From NCBI GenBank assembly GCA_905480565.1, contig CAJQQW010000118.1, positions 1 through 7,591 of the forward strand: a stretch of 7,591 bases of DNA, read 5' to 3'. Made by a program: the position numbers and the translations under genes. Shown piece by piece: positions 1 to 5,838 of this stretch; position 1 is the first letter of the stretch; every line of letters starts with the position of its first letter. The notes under the pieces are model-generated. The model was not told the DNA's origin. It saw only the letters and a list, made by a program, of their open reading frames with translations, and searched no databases. The stretch comes from an uncultured Halioglobus sp. GTDB taxonomy: Bacteria; Pseudomonadota; Gammaproteobacteria; Pseudomonadales; Halieaceae.

Positions 1-934
1 CTTCCTCGGCCTCGGCGTGGTAATCGAGGAGGCAGGCCGAACACTGACTGCCTCACCCCTGTTCTGCTCCGGTGTGGTTGGTGCCTCTGCCATCTTGTTG
101 GGTGGCAGCGAAGAACAGAAGCAGTCCATGCTGCCAGCCATCGCGCAGGGAGAACTGACCTTTGCACTGGCGTTGGAAGAAACCCACCACCATCGTCCCA
201 ATCATATTGGGGTCACTGCCAATCAGCAGAAAGATGGGTATGTCCTTAACGGCAGTAAATGCTTTGTGCTTGATGGCCACAACGCCGACAGGCTTATCGT
301 AGTTGCACGTAGCCACGGTAAACCACGAGAGACGGAAGGACTGAGTCTATTTATAGTGGACGGAAATGCCCCAGGCGTAACGCGAACGCGCACCATAATG
401 GCCGACAGCCGGAATGCAGCCAATATCCAGCTCAGCAATGTCACCGTCACCGCGAGCAGCGTCCTCGGCGAGGTCGGAGAGGGGTGGAGCATATTGGAGC
501 CAGTGCTGGACCGTGGCCGAGTCGCGCTGGCGGCAGAGATGATGGGGTACGCACTGGAATCCTTTGAACGCACGGTCAATTACTTGAAGGAACGTGAACA
601 GTTTGGCGTGCTCATCGGCACATTCCAGTCGCTGCAACACCGAGCGGCCCACATACAATCCGAATTGGAGCTGAGCCGTTCGGTACTGTTGCAGGCACTA
701 TCCAGCGTGGATGATTCTCCTGAGGACCTGCCAGTTATGGCCAGTCTCGCCAAGTCACGCCTGAACGAGCTGGTCAAACTGGTAACCAATGAAGCAGTGC
801 AAATGCACGGCGGCATCGGCGTTACTGATGACCTGGAAATCGGATTTTTTCTGAAGCGAGCACGCAGTGCCATGCAGATATTCGGAGATACCGGTTACCA
901 CAAGGATCGCTACGCAACACTCAACGGCTACTGA
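1..934 (+). CDS. Acyl-CoA dehydrogenase family protein, 3' part (5' end outside the window)
   Basis: Flavoprotein of the acyl-CoA dehydrogenase (ACAD) family, which introduces an alpha,beta double bond into acyl-CoA thioesters. The frame is open to the left edge, so the true start lies upstream; the GTG at 17 is only the first possible start visible. Counting from that GTG, the middle beta domain spans about residues 47-150 and the C-terminal helical domain about 155-300, with the family signatures REQFGVLIGTFQSLQH (193-208) and QMHGGIG (262-268). Roughly 80-90 N-terminal residues are missing compared with a usual ~380-residue ACAD. The catalytic glutamate is absent from both known sites: Gly290 sits where MCAD has Glu in IYEGT, and Gly167 where isovaleryl-CoA dehydrogenase has Glu in LDLER. 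This resembles the non-catalytic partner subunits of heterotetrameric steroid ACADs. The isomerase gene follows after 17 bp, so the two are probably co-transcribed. The family is certain; the substrate is inferred. Confidence 0.93.
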   Translation, partial: FLGLGVVIEEAGRTLTASPLFCSGVVGASAILLGGSEEQKQSMLPAIAQGELTFALALEETHHHRPNHIGVTANQQKDGYVLNGSKCFVLDGHNADRLIVVARSHGKPRETEGLSLFIVDGNAPGVTRTRTIMADSRNAANIQLSNVTVTASSVLGEVGEGWSILEPVLDRGRVALAAEMMGYALESFERTVNYLKEREQFGVLIGTFQSLQHRAAHIQSELELSRSVLLQALSSVDDSPEDLPVMASLAKSRLNELVKLVTNEAVQMHGGIGVTDDLEIGFFLKRARSAMQIFGDTGYHKDRYATLNGY

Positions 935-951
935 GAAACAGAGGTAATACA

Positions 952-1314
952 ATGGACCACAGCAAAATGATCGACATGGTGCACAAGTACGTGGAAGCGT
1001 TCGACAAGCAGGACATCGGCATTATCAGAGACATCTATGCTGACGACGCCTGCGTGGAAGATCCCGTGGGCACTGATACGCACAACGGAATCGATGCAAT
1101 CTGTGACTTCTACAACAATGCCCTTAGCTCAGGCGCAAAATTGGAACTCAGTGGTCAACCCCGCTGTGCCGGCAGCGCAGTCGCTTTTCCTTTTCAGGTC
1201 AAGATGCCCGGAATTGCGATCGATATTATCGATGTATTTGAATTTAATGAGCAAGGCAAGGTCAACAGCATGAAGGCCTACTGGAGCGACGACAATATGC
1301 AAGCTGATGACTAG
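952..1314 (+). CDS. Ketosteroid isomerase-like protein (steroid delta-isomerase, NTF2-like fold)
   Basis: A 120-residue protein that should move the double bond of 3-oxo-delta5-steroids to delta4, a cytoplasmic step in steroid catabolism. It aligns by eye along its whole length with Pseudomonas putida ketosteroid isomerase (131 residues). All three catalytic residues are visible: Tyr13 (Tyr16 in P. putida), the base Asp37 in VEDPVG (Asp40), and Asp94 in IDIIDV (Asp103). The supporting Tyr29, Tyr54 and Trp111 (in AYWSDDN) are also kept. The motif FYNNAL (53-58) matches FYRQGL of the known enzyme. ATG 952 is preceded by GAGG at 941-944 with a 7-nt spacer. It starts 17 bp after the ACAD stop, so they are likely one operon. 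NTF2-like proteins are diverse and many are not isomerases, but the complete active site makes isomerase the best call. The exact substrate is unknown. Confidence 0.85.
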   Translation: MDHSKMIDMVHKYVEAFDKQDIGIIRDIYADDACVEDPVGTDTHNGIDAICDFYNNALSSGAKLELSGQPRCAGSAVAFPFQVKMPGIAIDIIDVFEFNEQGKVNSMKAYWSDDNMQADD

Positions 1315-1383
1315 CATCTCAGGCACTCACGGCGGCGCGGTTCAACCGATAGAATTTGGAAAAAAAACAGCTTTTCGACTATT

Positions 1384-1397
1384 TATCGCAAGCGATA
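1384..1397. promoter_or_regulatory. Inverted repeat TATCGC-AA-GCGATA, possible operator
   Basis: A perfect 6-bp inverted repeat with a 2-nt spacer lies in the 215-bp gap between the KSI gene and the SGNH-like gene, about 90 bp upstream of the promoter-like box at 1487. The spacer is too short for a stable hairpin, so a dimeric regulator site is more plausible than an RNA structure. Another short palindrome, CGGTT-C-AACCG, lies at 1338-1348. No regulator gene is visible in the window, and a 6-bp repeat can arise by chance. The rest of the gap (1315-1529) shows no gene. Confidence 0.25.
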
Positions 1398-1486
1398 CAG
1401 TGGCATTGGTGCAACTGATTAAGAGGAGCGATTATTAACGCGACAAGGTGAGCGTCCCTGTGCGGGTACTTTGTGTAAATTCTCGT

Positions 1487-1494
1487 TATACTGT
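1487..1494 (+). promoter_or_regulatory. Promoter -10-like box TATACTGT before the SGNH-like gene
   Basis: TATACT (1487-1492) matches the sigma70 -10 consensus at five of six positions and begins 43 nt before the ATG at 1530. No good -35 hexamer lies 16-18 bp upstream, so the site may need an activator. The same octamer occurs 49 nt before the convergent MBOAT gene, which supports it as a functional element for both genes. Confidence 0.35.
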
Positions 1495-1529
1495 AAAAAA
1501 GCAGAGACACACTTTGATACGTCAATGCT

Positions 1530-2798
1530 ATGAGTAACGGTCATCGCTACCTCGTCAAAACGGCTTGCTTCACCCTATTTTTCCTGGGGCTTCTGGCTGC
1601 GTTTAACGCCGCTATCGACCCCTATCAACTCTTTCATACTCCAGCCATCGCGGGTCTAAACGACAAGAAGACCGATATATTTTTTCAATTAGCCGTCACC
1701 AAACCCTATCAATTTTACGCCGGCGACAATGCCAATGTTGTGCTAGGCTCCTCAAGAGCTGGCAGAGCAATTGACCCCAACCATCCATTGCTTAGTGAAC
1801 GAAGGTTTTATAACTACGCCACTCCCGGCGGCACTCCCGAGCATGATTACCTCAAGCTGCGATCCACCATCGCGTCCAAGCCAGTGAAGCACATCTATTA
1901 CTTCGTTGATTTCTTCACCTTTAACACCTACTACGACCTGCCCTCCAGCGTGACTGAGGCATTTCGCAGGCGCACTGCCTATGGCACTGTTCGATTTATA
2001 CAGCAGTTTGTGGAGGATCTCAGTGCAAGCTTACTCGGCTACTACGCTACCCGAGACAGTGTCCGCACAATGCGCAAGCAATCTGCTGCAGCATCCGGGG
2101 CCATTCCTTTCACGACACTCCTCCCTGACGGACGCTGGGATCTATCTTCTGCCAATGACAGGCGATCAGAACAGGCCTTTACCCAAGCGGAAAACGGATA
2201 TTTACGTCAAAACTGGTTTCTACCGGCCGATGGCAGATTCTCACTGCACGAAAGACCATCAGCGCCCAACCGATCCTTTTCCTATTTCAAAGCAACGCTA
2301 GAAATGGCTCAGAAACACAATCTGAATATGACCATCGTGATATTACCTGTTCACGCCCGCCTACTGGAGAATCTCGATAATGTCGGCCTGTGGCCTAATT
2401 TTGAATACTGGAAACGCCAACTAGTCACTATCAACGAACAGATCGCCACTGATCAGGGCACCAAGCCTTTCCCTTTGTGGGATTTCAACGACTACAGCGA
2501 GGTCAGTACAGAACCGGTTAACGATGAGGTCTTGCCCCAGTGGTTTTATGACTCAGCCCACCCCCACGTCAATACGGGGAACCGGATCCTGGATATAATA
2601 TCCGGACAGCAAGTCGATGATTTTGGCAATCAGTTAACTTCAAATAATGTAGATAATTGGTTAGCACTTCAACGTAGTAATCGCGAGGGCTATAGAGCAG
2701 CCAACCGGTCTCTGACGGACGGCATACAGCGCCGAGTGGCGAAATTCAGGAAACGCAATCAGCGCTATATTGAAGCGCCGCCACAAACGGCGCCTTAA
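1530..2798 (+). CDS. Membrane-anchored SGNH hydrolase-like protein, probable O-acylation partner
   Basis: A 422-residue protein with one N-terminal hydrophobic segment (about 9-29), probably a signal anchor placing the rest in the periplasm. It shows the outline of SGNH/GDSL-type acyl transfer enzymes: a nucleophile block VVLGSSRAGR (70-79, Ser75 the likely nucleophile), and near the C-terminus an Asp-x-x-His block, YDSAHPHVNTGNRIL (340-354, Asp341 and His344). Proteins of this outline often partner MBOAT acyltransferases and move acyl groups to a glycan or other acceptor, as AlgJ/AlgX, PatB or DltD do. A basic, proline-ending tail follows about residue 395. The start is ATG 1530 because the overlapping ATG at 1525 hits a stop after two codons; no clear Shine-Dalgarno precedes it. 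It converges on the MBOAT gene with 16 bp between stops. The fold assignment rests on motifs, and the substrate is unknown. Confidence 0.75.
   Translation: MSNGHRYLVKTACFTLFFLGLLAAFNAAIDPYQLFHTPAIAGLNDKKTDIFFQLAVTKPYQFYAGDNANVVLGSSRAGRAIDPNHPLLSERRFYNYATPGGTPEHDYLKLRSTIASKPVKHIYYFVDFFTFNTYYDLPSSVTEAFRRRTAYGTVRFIQQFVEDLSASLLGYYATRDSVRTMRKQSAAASGAIPFTTLLPDGRWDLSSANDRRSEQAFTQAENGYLRQNWFLPADGRFSLHERPSAPNRSFSYFKATLEMAQKHNLNMTIVILPVHARLLENLDNVGLWPNFEYWKRQLVTINEQIATDQGTKPFPLWDFNDYSEVSTEPVNDEVLPQWFYDSAHPHVNTGNRILDIISGQQVDDFGNQLTSNNVDNWLALQRSNREGYRAANRSLTDGIQRRVAKFRKRNQRYIEAPPQTAP
2775..2793. terminator. Candidate bidirectional hairpin between convergent genes
   Basis: GCGCCG (2775-2780) and CGGCGC (2788-2793) form a 6-bp all-G/C stem with a 7-nt loop, inside the last codons of the SGNH-like gene and about 22 nt past the MBOAT stop. 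The plus-strand continuation CTTAAAATTATTT is A/T-rich but has no proper T-run, so it is at best a weak intrinsic terminator. Its place between two convergent genes is what supports it. Confidence 0.35.
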
Positions 2799-2814
2799 AA
2801 TTATTTCATGGCGA

Positions 2815-4320
2815 CTAAAACTGGAAGTAAATAAACTCGCTGGCACCAAACATTCCCACAACGGAACAAGCCAGCAATACGCCAACGAGAAGAGCCCATC
2901 GCAGCGTGGGACGCCATTGACATGCACCTTCGTAGTCAAGTAGCTTGAAAATCTGGCAGCTATTGGGCAAGTACAGGGTAAACAATAAAGCCCCGGTAAA
3001 AGTTACTACAGTCAGTGCTACAGGCGACGTAGCCGAACCCCAGAGCAAGGAGACGAGGCTTCCAAAGCCAGCATTGACGACATACGTGCCATAGCTTTTG
3101 GATAACCCACTCTCCCCCATGCCGAACATGGCTAACACCGTATTGTTTGCGACCGTTAGTTCAGGCGCACGAAAGTATACCCAGGCAATGACGACAACCA
3201 ATGTTGTGAGCAGGAGACTTAACGCCTTATATAGCCAATTACTGCGCAACCCGCCTAGCCCCATTCGATCACAGAGCGACCGCCACCAGTGATTCAAGAT
3301 CAGGTAACTACCGTGCAAGCCGCCCCATACGACGAATGTCCAGGCTGCACCATGCCAAAGACCTCCCAATAACATTGTCGCAAACAAGTTAACATATCGA
3401 CGTGATGGCCCTTTGCGATTCCCCCCTAAAGCAAAGTAAAGGTAGTCCCTGAGAAATCTCGACAAAGTCATGTGCCAGCGACGCCAGAAATCGATAATAG
3501 AAAGGGACCGGTAAGGTGAATTGAAATTTATCGGCAATACAATACCGAACAACAGCCCCAAGCCTATTGCCATATCGGAATAGCCGGAGAAGTCAAAATA
3601 GATCTGAAAATGATAGGATAACGCGCCCACCCAAGCATCTCCAGAATAAAGCGCGCCCTCATTTGGCGAGTTGAAGAAGCGACTCGCGTAAACCGCAAAG
3701 TTATCTGCGATTACGACTTTCTTAAACAACCCCACAATCAACAAAGAGAGACCTGCTGCAAAATTAGGCGTGAAGTCAATCCGCGAAAGCATGCGGTTGA
3801 TCTGCGGCATCACCTCCTTATGGTGGACAATCGGACCCGCGATCAATTGCGGGAAAAAACTGACGAAAAGGCAATAATTCATAAAGTTACGTTCGTGTGC
3901 GGCATGCCGATAGCAGTCAACCAGATAAGCAATCTGCTGAAACGTAAAAAAAGAAATTGCCAACGGCAATACTACTGACGTTACGCCAAAGGACAGATCG
4001 AAGGCGTCATTGACACTGGCGATCAAAAAGCCGCTGTACTTGAAGTAGCCCAGCAGAGACAAATTAAACGCAACCCCTGACGCGAGCAAAAGTCGGGAGG
4101 GATTCTTGACGGCCAGCCACCGACCAAAGGCGTAGTTAATAGCAATGGATGTCAACAGCAACAGCAGGTACGCTGGATTCCAATAGGCGTAAAAAAAGAA
4201 CGAGGCAAGCACCAGCAGGCCGATGGAAATCTGAGCGGATAACCAACGTCTGGCAGCGTAGAACACCCCCAGAGTAAGCGGGAGAAACAGTAGTAAAAAA
4301 GCAAAGGAATTAAACAGCAT
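2815..4320 (-). CDS. MBOAT family O-acyltransferase, AlgI-like
   Basis: A 501-residue polytopic inner-membrane protein of the membrane-bound O-acyltransferase family (AlgI/PatA/DltB branch), which moves acyl groups, usually acetyl, across the membrane for attachment to exported polymers. Many hydrophobic segments run through the protein. Family blocks visible are FFPQLIAGPIVHH (155-167), YFDFSGYSDMAIG (241-253), NFNSPYR (265-271), DFWRRWHMTLSRFLRDYLY (277-295) and GGLWHGAAWTF (319-329). His323 matches the invariant catalytic histidine, and His283 the second conserved one. Length agrees with AlgI-type proteins (~470-520). The ATG at 4320 gives a natural MLFNSFAF N-terminus common in the family, although no Shine-Dalgarno is obvious. 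No alginate gene cluster is in view, so AlgI itself should not be assumed. The convergent SGNH-like protein is the probable partner; the acceptor polymer is unknown. Confidence 0.93.
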   Translation of the reverse strand: MLFNSFAFLLLFLPLTLGVFYAARRWLSAQISIGLLVLASFFFYAYWNPAYLLLLLTSIAINYAFGRWLAVKNPSRLLLASGVAFNLSLLGYFKYSGFLIASVNDAFDLSFGVTSVVLPLAISFFTFQQIAYLVDCYRHAAHERNFMNYCLFVSFFPQLIAGPIVHHKEVMPQINRMLSRIDFTPNFAAGLSLLIVGLFKKVVIADNFAVYASRFFNSPNEGALYSGDAWVGALSYHFQIYFDFSGYSDMAIGLGLLFGIVLPINFNSPYRSLSIIDFWRRWHMTLSRFLRDYLYFALGGNRKGPSRRYVNLFATMLLGGLWHGAAWTFVVWGGLHGSYLILNHWWRSLCDRMGLGGLRSNWLYKALSLLLTTLVVVIAWVYFRAPELTVANNTVLAMFGMGESGLSKSYGTYVVNAGFGSLVSLLWGSATSPVALTVVTFTGALLFTLYLPNSCQIFKLLDYEGACQWRPTLRWALLVGVLLACSVVGMFGASEFIYFQF

Positions 4321-4361
4321 AGCGTGTAATTTCAGAACAACGATTCAGCCCACGAAAACGC

Positions 4362-4369
4362 ACAGTATA
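4362..4369 (-). promoter_or_regulatory. Promoter -10-like box TATACTGT before the MBOAT gene
   Basis: Reading on the minus strand, TATACTGT begins 49 nt before the MBOAT ATG. It is identical to the octamer before the SGNH-like gene and at nearly the same distance. The -35 region is poor. If real, it gives the MBOAT gene its own start of transcription, separate from the 71-residue gene that ends 98 bp upstream. Confidence 0.33.
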
Positions 4370-4418
4370 GGTGGAAATACAGACCAACTTCCGGTTAAAC
4401 AGCAACGCGGCGGACGGC

Positions 4419-4634
4419 TTAGGACCCCTTCAAGACGGTATCCATATCGAACGATGACGCATAACGCTCTATCCACTCAATAGCCGCTTCGTCAAGGCTC
4501 ATTAATCGTCCCGTGTCCTTCAAGATTTTCTTGCGATAACGGCGAATCTGCCGCACTTGCTCAAGCATACGTGCACGAAACACATCCTCGGTGGAAGCGG
4601 ATATCTTTTCGCTGTGTTCAAGCACATTAGACAT
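4419..4634 (-). CDS. Small hypothetical protein, 71 residues
   Basis: I do not recognise a characterised family. The protein is soluble and looks alpha-helical, with no signal peptide or membrane segment. An arginine/lysine-rich central helix (about 20-40, including VRQIRRYRKKILK) is followed by an acidic/aromatic segment SLDEAAIEWIERYASSF (46-62), which has the look of a conserved motif. I choose the ATG at 4634, not the upstream GTG at 4655: AGGG lies 6 nt before the ATG, and a promoter-like pair at 4661-4688 would start transcription close to 4655. It lies upstream of the MBOAT gene on the same strand with a 98-bp gap, so a functional link is possible but not shown. That it is a real gene is supported by RBS, promoter and residue composition. 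Confidence 0.65.
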   Translation of the reverse strand: MSNVLEHSEKISASTEDVFRARMLEQVRQIRRYRKKILKDTGRLMSLDEAAIEWIERYASSFDMDTVLKGS

Positions 4635-4640
4635 GATTGG

Positions 4641-4644
4641 CCCT
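4641..4644 (-). promoter_or_regulatory. Shine-Dalgarno AGGG that sets the start at 4634
   Basis: AGGG on the minus strand with a 6-nt spacer to ATG 4634. It lies inside the reading frame that would begin at GTG 4655, which argues for the shorter protein. Confidence 0.5.
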
Positions 4645-4660
4645 ATATACTGCACGCATG

Positions 4661-4688
4661 ACTATAGATAGCAGCTAATCATGCACAA
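4661..4688 (-). promoter_or_regulatory. Sigma70-like promoter for the 71-residue protein gene
   Basis: On the minus strand, TTGTGC (4688-4683) and TATAGT (4666-4661) are separated by 16 bp. The -10 matches five of six consensus positions and the -35 three of six, including TTG. Transcription would begin near 4654, giving a leader of about 20 nt before ATG 4634. Confidence 0.4.
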
Positions 4689-4696
4689 TACAGCCC

Positions 4697-4725
4697 GTGC
4701 ACCAGCTCCTTGTGAAGGAGTGCAC
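4697..4725. other. Hairpin with CTCCTT/AAGGAG inner stem and GTGCA/TGCAC outer stem
   Basis: GTGCA (4697-4701), a 4-nt bulge CCAG, CTCCTT (4706-4711), loop GTG, AAGGAG (4715-4720) and TGCAC (4721-4725) make an 11-bp stem with one bulge. It sits between the tandem DUF2141 and 71-residue genes, about 95 nt past the DUF2141 stop and just upstream of the promoter above. No T-run follows on either strand, so it is not a textbook intrinsic terminator. It could be an atypical terminator, an mRNA 3'-end stabiliser or a protein-binding palindrome. Confidence 0.45.
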
Positions 4726-4817
4726 AGAAAATTCCGTGTTCTCATAGCGGATTGTGTAAAATTACCACGCGCGGCGCGCCGTTCAGAGGCGAATATTGCA
4801 CCGGGCTAAGGTCGCTG

Positions 4818-5282
4818 CTATTCCAGAGTCTGGATAACAATGTGTTGAATGTGTGGTTCGGCACCCAGCGTAAAAACCGCCTCGTTGTACTTTGGAGGCC
4901 CGAACTTGGCAACGGCATTATTTGACATGGCAAAAGGTTCTTTTGGGATACCAATAAAATTGGTATCCAGTTCGCCATCACCATCGGCGTCATAAAATAC
5001 CGTCAATGCGTAATCATCCAGGGGAAGTTGTAACTCTGTCCGCACGAGCTCGCCATCCAGCGCATCGGCGATGGCGACTTTCTCGCTGGAAAAAACGGCG
5101 TCCTCACTCAACCAATCCTCTTCTGAATTGTATACGGCGATATACACGTCCCCCGTCGCGTCTTTCAAACCCGATAGCTCGACTATCAGTATTCCCGTCA
5201 GGTCGTCGGCAACAGTCCATTGAGAAGAAAATATTCCCAGAAAAAGATTAAGAAGAAGTGCTGTGACCAGAGTCTTTGACAT
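4818..5282 (-). CDS. DUF2141 domain-containing secreted protein
   Basis: A 154-residue exported protein of the DUF2141 family, whose function is not established. An N-terminal signal peptide (MSKTLVTALLLNLFLGIFSS, then QWTVA) is probably cleaved after Ala25, so the product should be periplasmic or secreted. The mature part reads as a beta-rich domain. The family signature is the block DADGDGELDTNFIGIPKEP (98-116) followed by SNNAVAKFGPPKYNEAVFTL (120-139). The DADGDGELD stretch has the spacing of an acidic Ca2+-binding loop, though binding is only an inference. The start is ATG 5282 because GGAG precedes it by 7 nt and the signal peptide begins there; the frame stays open upstream to 5426, but that extension has no secretion or domain logic. 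It is divergent from the gene at 5435, with 152 bp between the starts. Confidence 0.85.
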   Translation of the reverse strand: MSKTLVTALLLNLFLGIFSSQWTVADDLTGILIVELSGLKDATGDVYIAVYNSEEDWLSEDAVFSSEKVAIADALDGELVRTELQLPLDDYALTVFYDADGDGELDTNFIGIPKEPFAMSNNAVAKFGPPKYNEAVFTLGAEPHIQHIVIQTLE

Positions 5283-5434
5283 GGCTATGCTCCACGTAAT
5301 ATCAGCGAATAGCATAGCCCATATCACGCCCGGGATCAGCCAGCGTTTTCTTAAAAGAAGAGCATTGCAGTGCTCACGCGTATACTTTTTACAGTACACT
5401 ACGGTTTTACAACCCATGCGGAACATTATTAGCT
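5283..5434. promoter_or_regulatory. Divergent intergenic region, promoters for DUF2141 and the 5435 gene
   Basis: This 152-bp stretch separates two divergent starts and must hold promoter signals for both. On the plus strand TATACT (5381-5386) is a -10-like box 54 nt before ATG 5435, but no -35 fits. A small inverted repeat TTCTT-AA-AAGAA lies at 5348-5359. No confident promoter could be set for the DUF2141 side. Confidence 0.3.
5290..5293 (-). promoter_or_regulatory. Shine-Dalgarno GGAG that sets the DUF2141 start
   Basis: GGAG on the minus strand with a 7-nt spacer to ATG 5282. It selects this start over upstream in-frame candidates as far as 5426 and agrees with the signal peptide beginning at this methionine. 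Confidence 0.6.
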
Positions 5435-5838
5435 ATGTCACTGGGAACCTGGGATCCGAGCCTGGCGTCAAGCAACGCCGAGAATCTACTGAGCGCTGAC
5501 ACTCTGGATCGACTTATCGGATATGATCGCGAAAACCAGTTGCACCAGCTGGACGAACTACTCAGTAGCGACGAACAGCAGCGACTGGCAGCCCTGATGA
5601 AAGTCGATCACGAGGCTTGGCGAGGCGTTGCGGAGCCGCTGGCTGATGCCGCGGTAATTCACTTACTTCGGTTTTTCGCCGTGGCAGAAAATCTTCCTGG
5701 CTGGGAGGCGGGAGCCCAGTCCCCGGTGATACCTTTGGCGAGGGTTTTCGCAAGCGTGGCGCGCGACTGGACAAGCCGATGCTGCAGTGGCTGCGAGAGG
5801 TCAACGACAACCGCTTTCTGCCTTATGGACCGCTCTAA
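5435..5838 (+). CDS. Small conserved hypothetical protein, interrupted by a -1 frameshift near 5747
   Basis: Intended product about 134 residues, soluble, with no signal peptide or membrane segment; function unknown. The first ~104 residues read from ATG 5435 and are helical and acidic, ending in LLRFFAVAENLPGWEAGAQS and then PVIPLARVF. From 5749 the sensible continuation is in the -1 frame, RKRGARLDKPMLQWLREV then NDNRFLPYGPL, ending with TAA 5836-5838. The rejoined end resembles, from memory, the C-terminus of small uncharacterised gammaproteobacterial proteins ending in NRFLP-x-G-x-L. One extra T in the GTTTTC run at 5744-5749 would restore the frame, so this is a base lost in assembly, a real mutation, or programmed slippage. 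Unshifted, the frame runs to 6205, but its last ~150 residues lie antisense to the DUF1244 gene and look like noise. The TAA overlaps the convergent DUF1244 stop. Confidence 0.7.

Noticed and set aside
1219..1233. Inverted repeat ATCGAT-ATT-ATCGAT inside the KSI gene
   Set aside because: It encodes the conserved IDIID segment around catalytic Asp94, so coding constraint explains it.
1037..1273. Alternative plus-strand open frame inside the KSI gene
   Set aside because: It is a shadow frame of the isomerase, with no RBS and no recognisable protein pattern.
2815..4320. Naming the MBOAT gene algI
   Set aside because: AlgI-like motifs are shared by PatA, DltB and many uncharacterised acyltransferases, and no alginate genes are visible.
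4765..4783. G/C-rich palindrome with GGCGCGCC, then TGGTAATTTTAC on the minus strand, as DUF2141 terminator
   Set aside because: The best hairpin is a 4-bp stem with a 3-nt loop, and the T-tract is short and offset. It remains possible but unsupported.
5382..5400. LexA-like box, minus strand TACTGTAAAAAGTATACG; a similar TACTGTAAAAA occurs at 1489-1499
   Set aside because: Only one half-site (CTGT) is good; the second half does not match ACAG at the required 8-bp spacing. The shared 11-mer is A/T-rich and could be chance.
5283..5426. Longer N-terminus for the DUF2141 protein (start at 5426)
   Set aside because: The signal peptide and a GGAG site both point to ATG 5282; the upstream part lies in the divergent promoter region.
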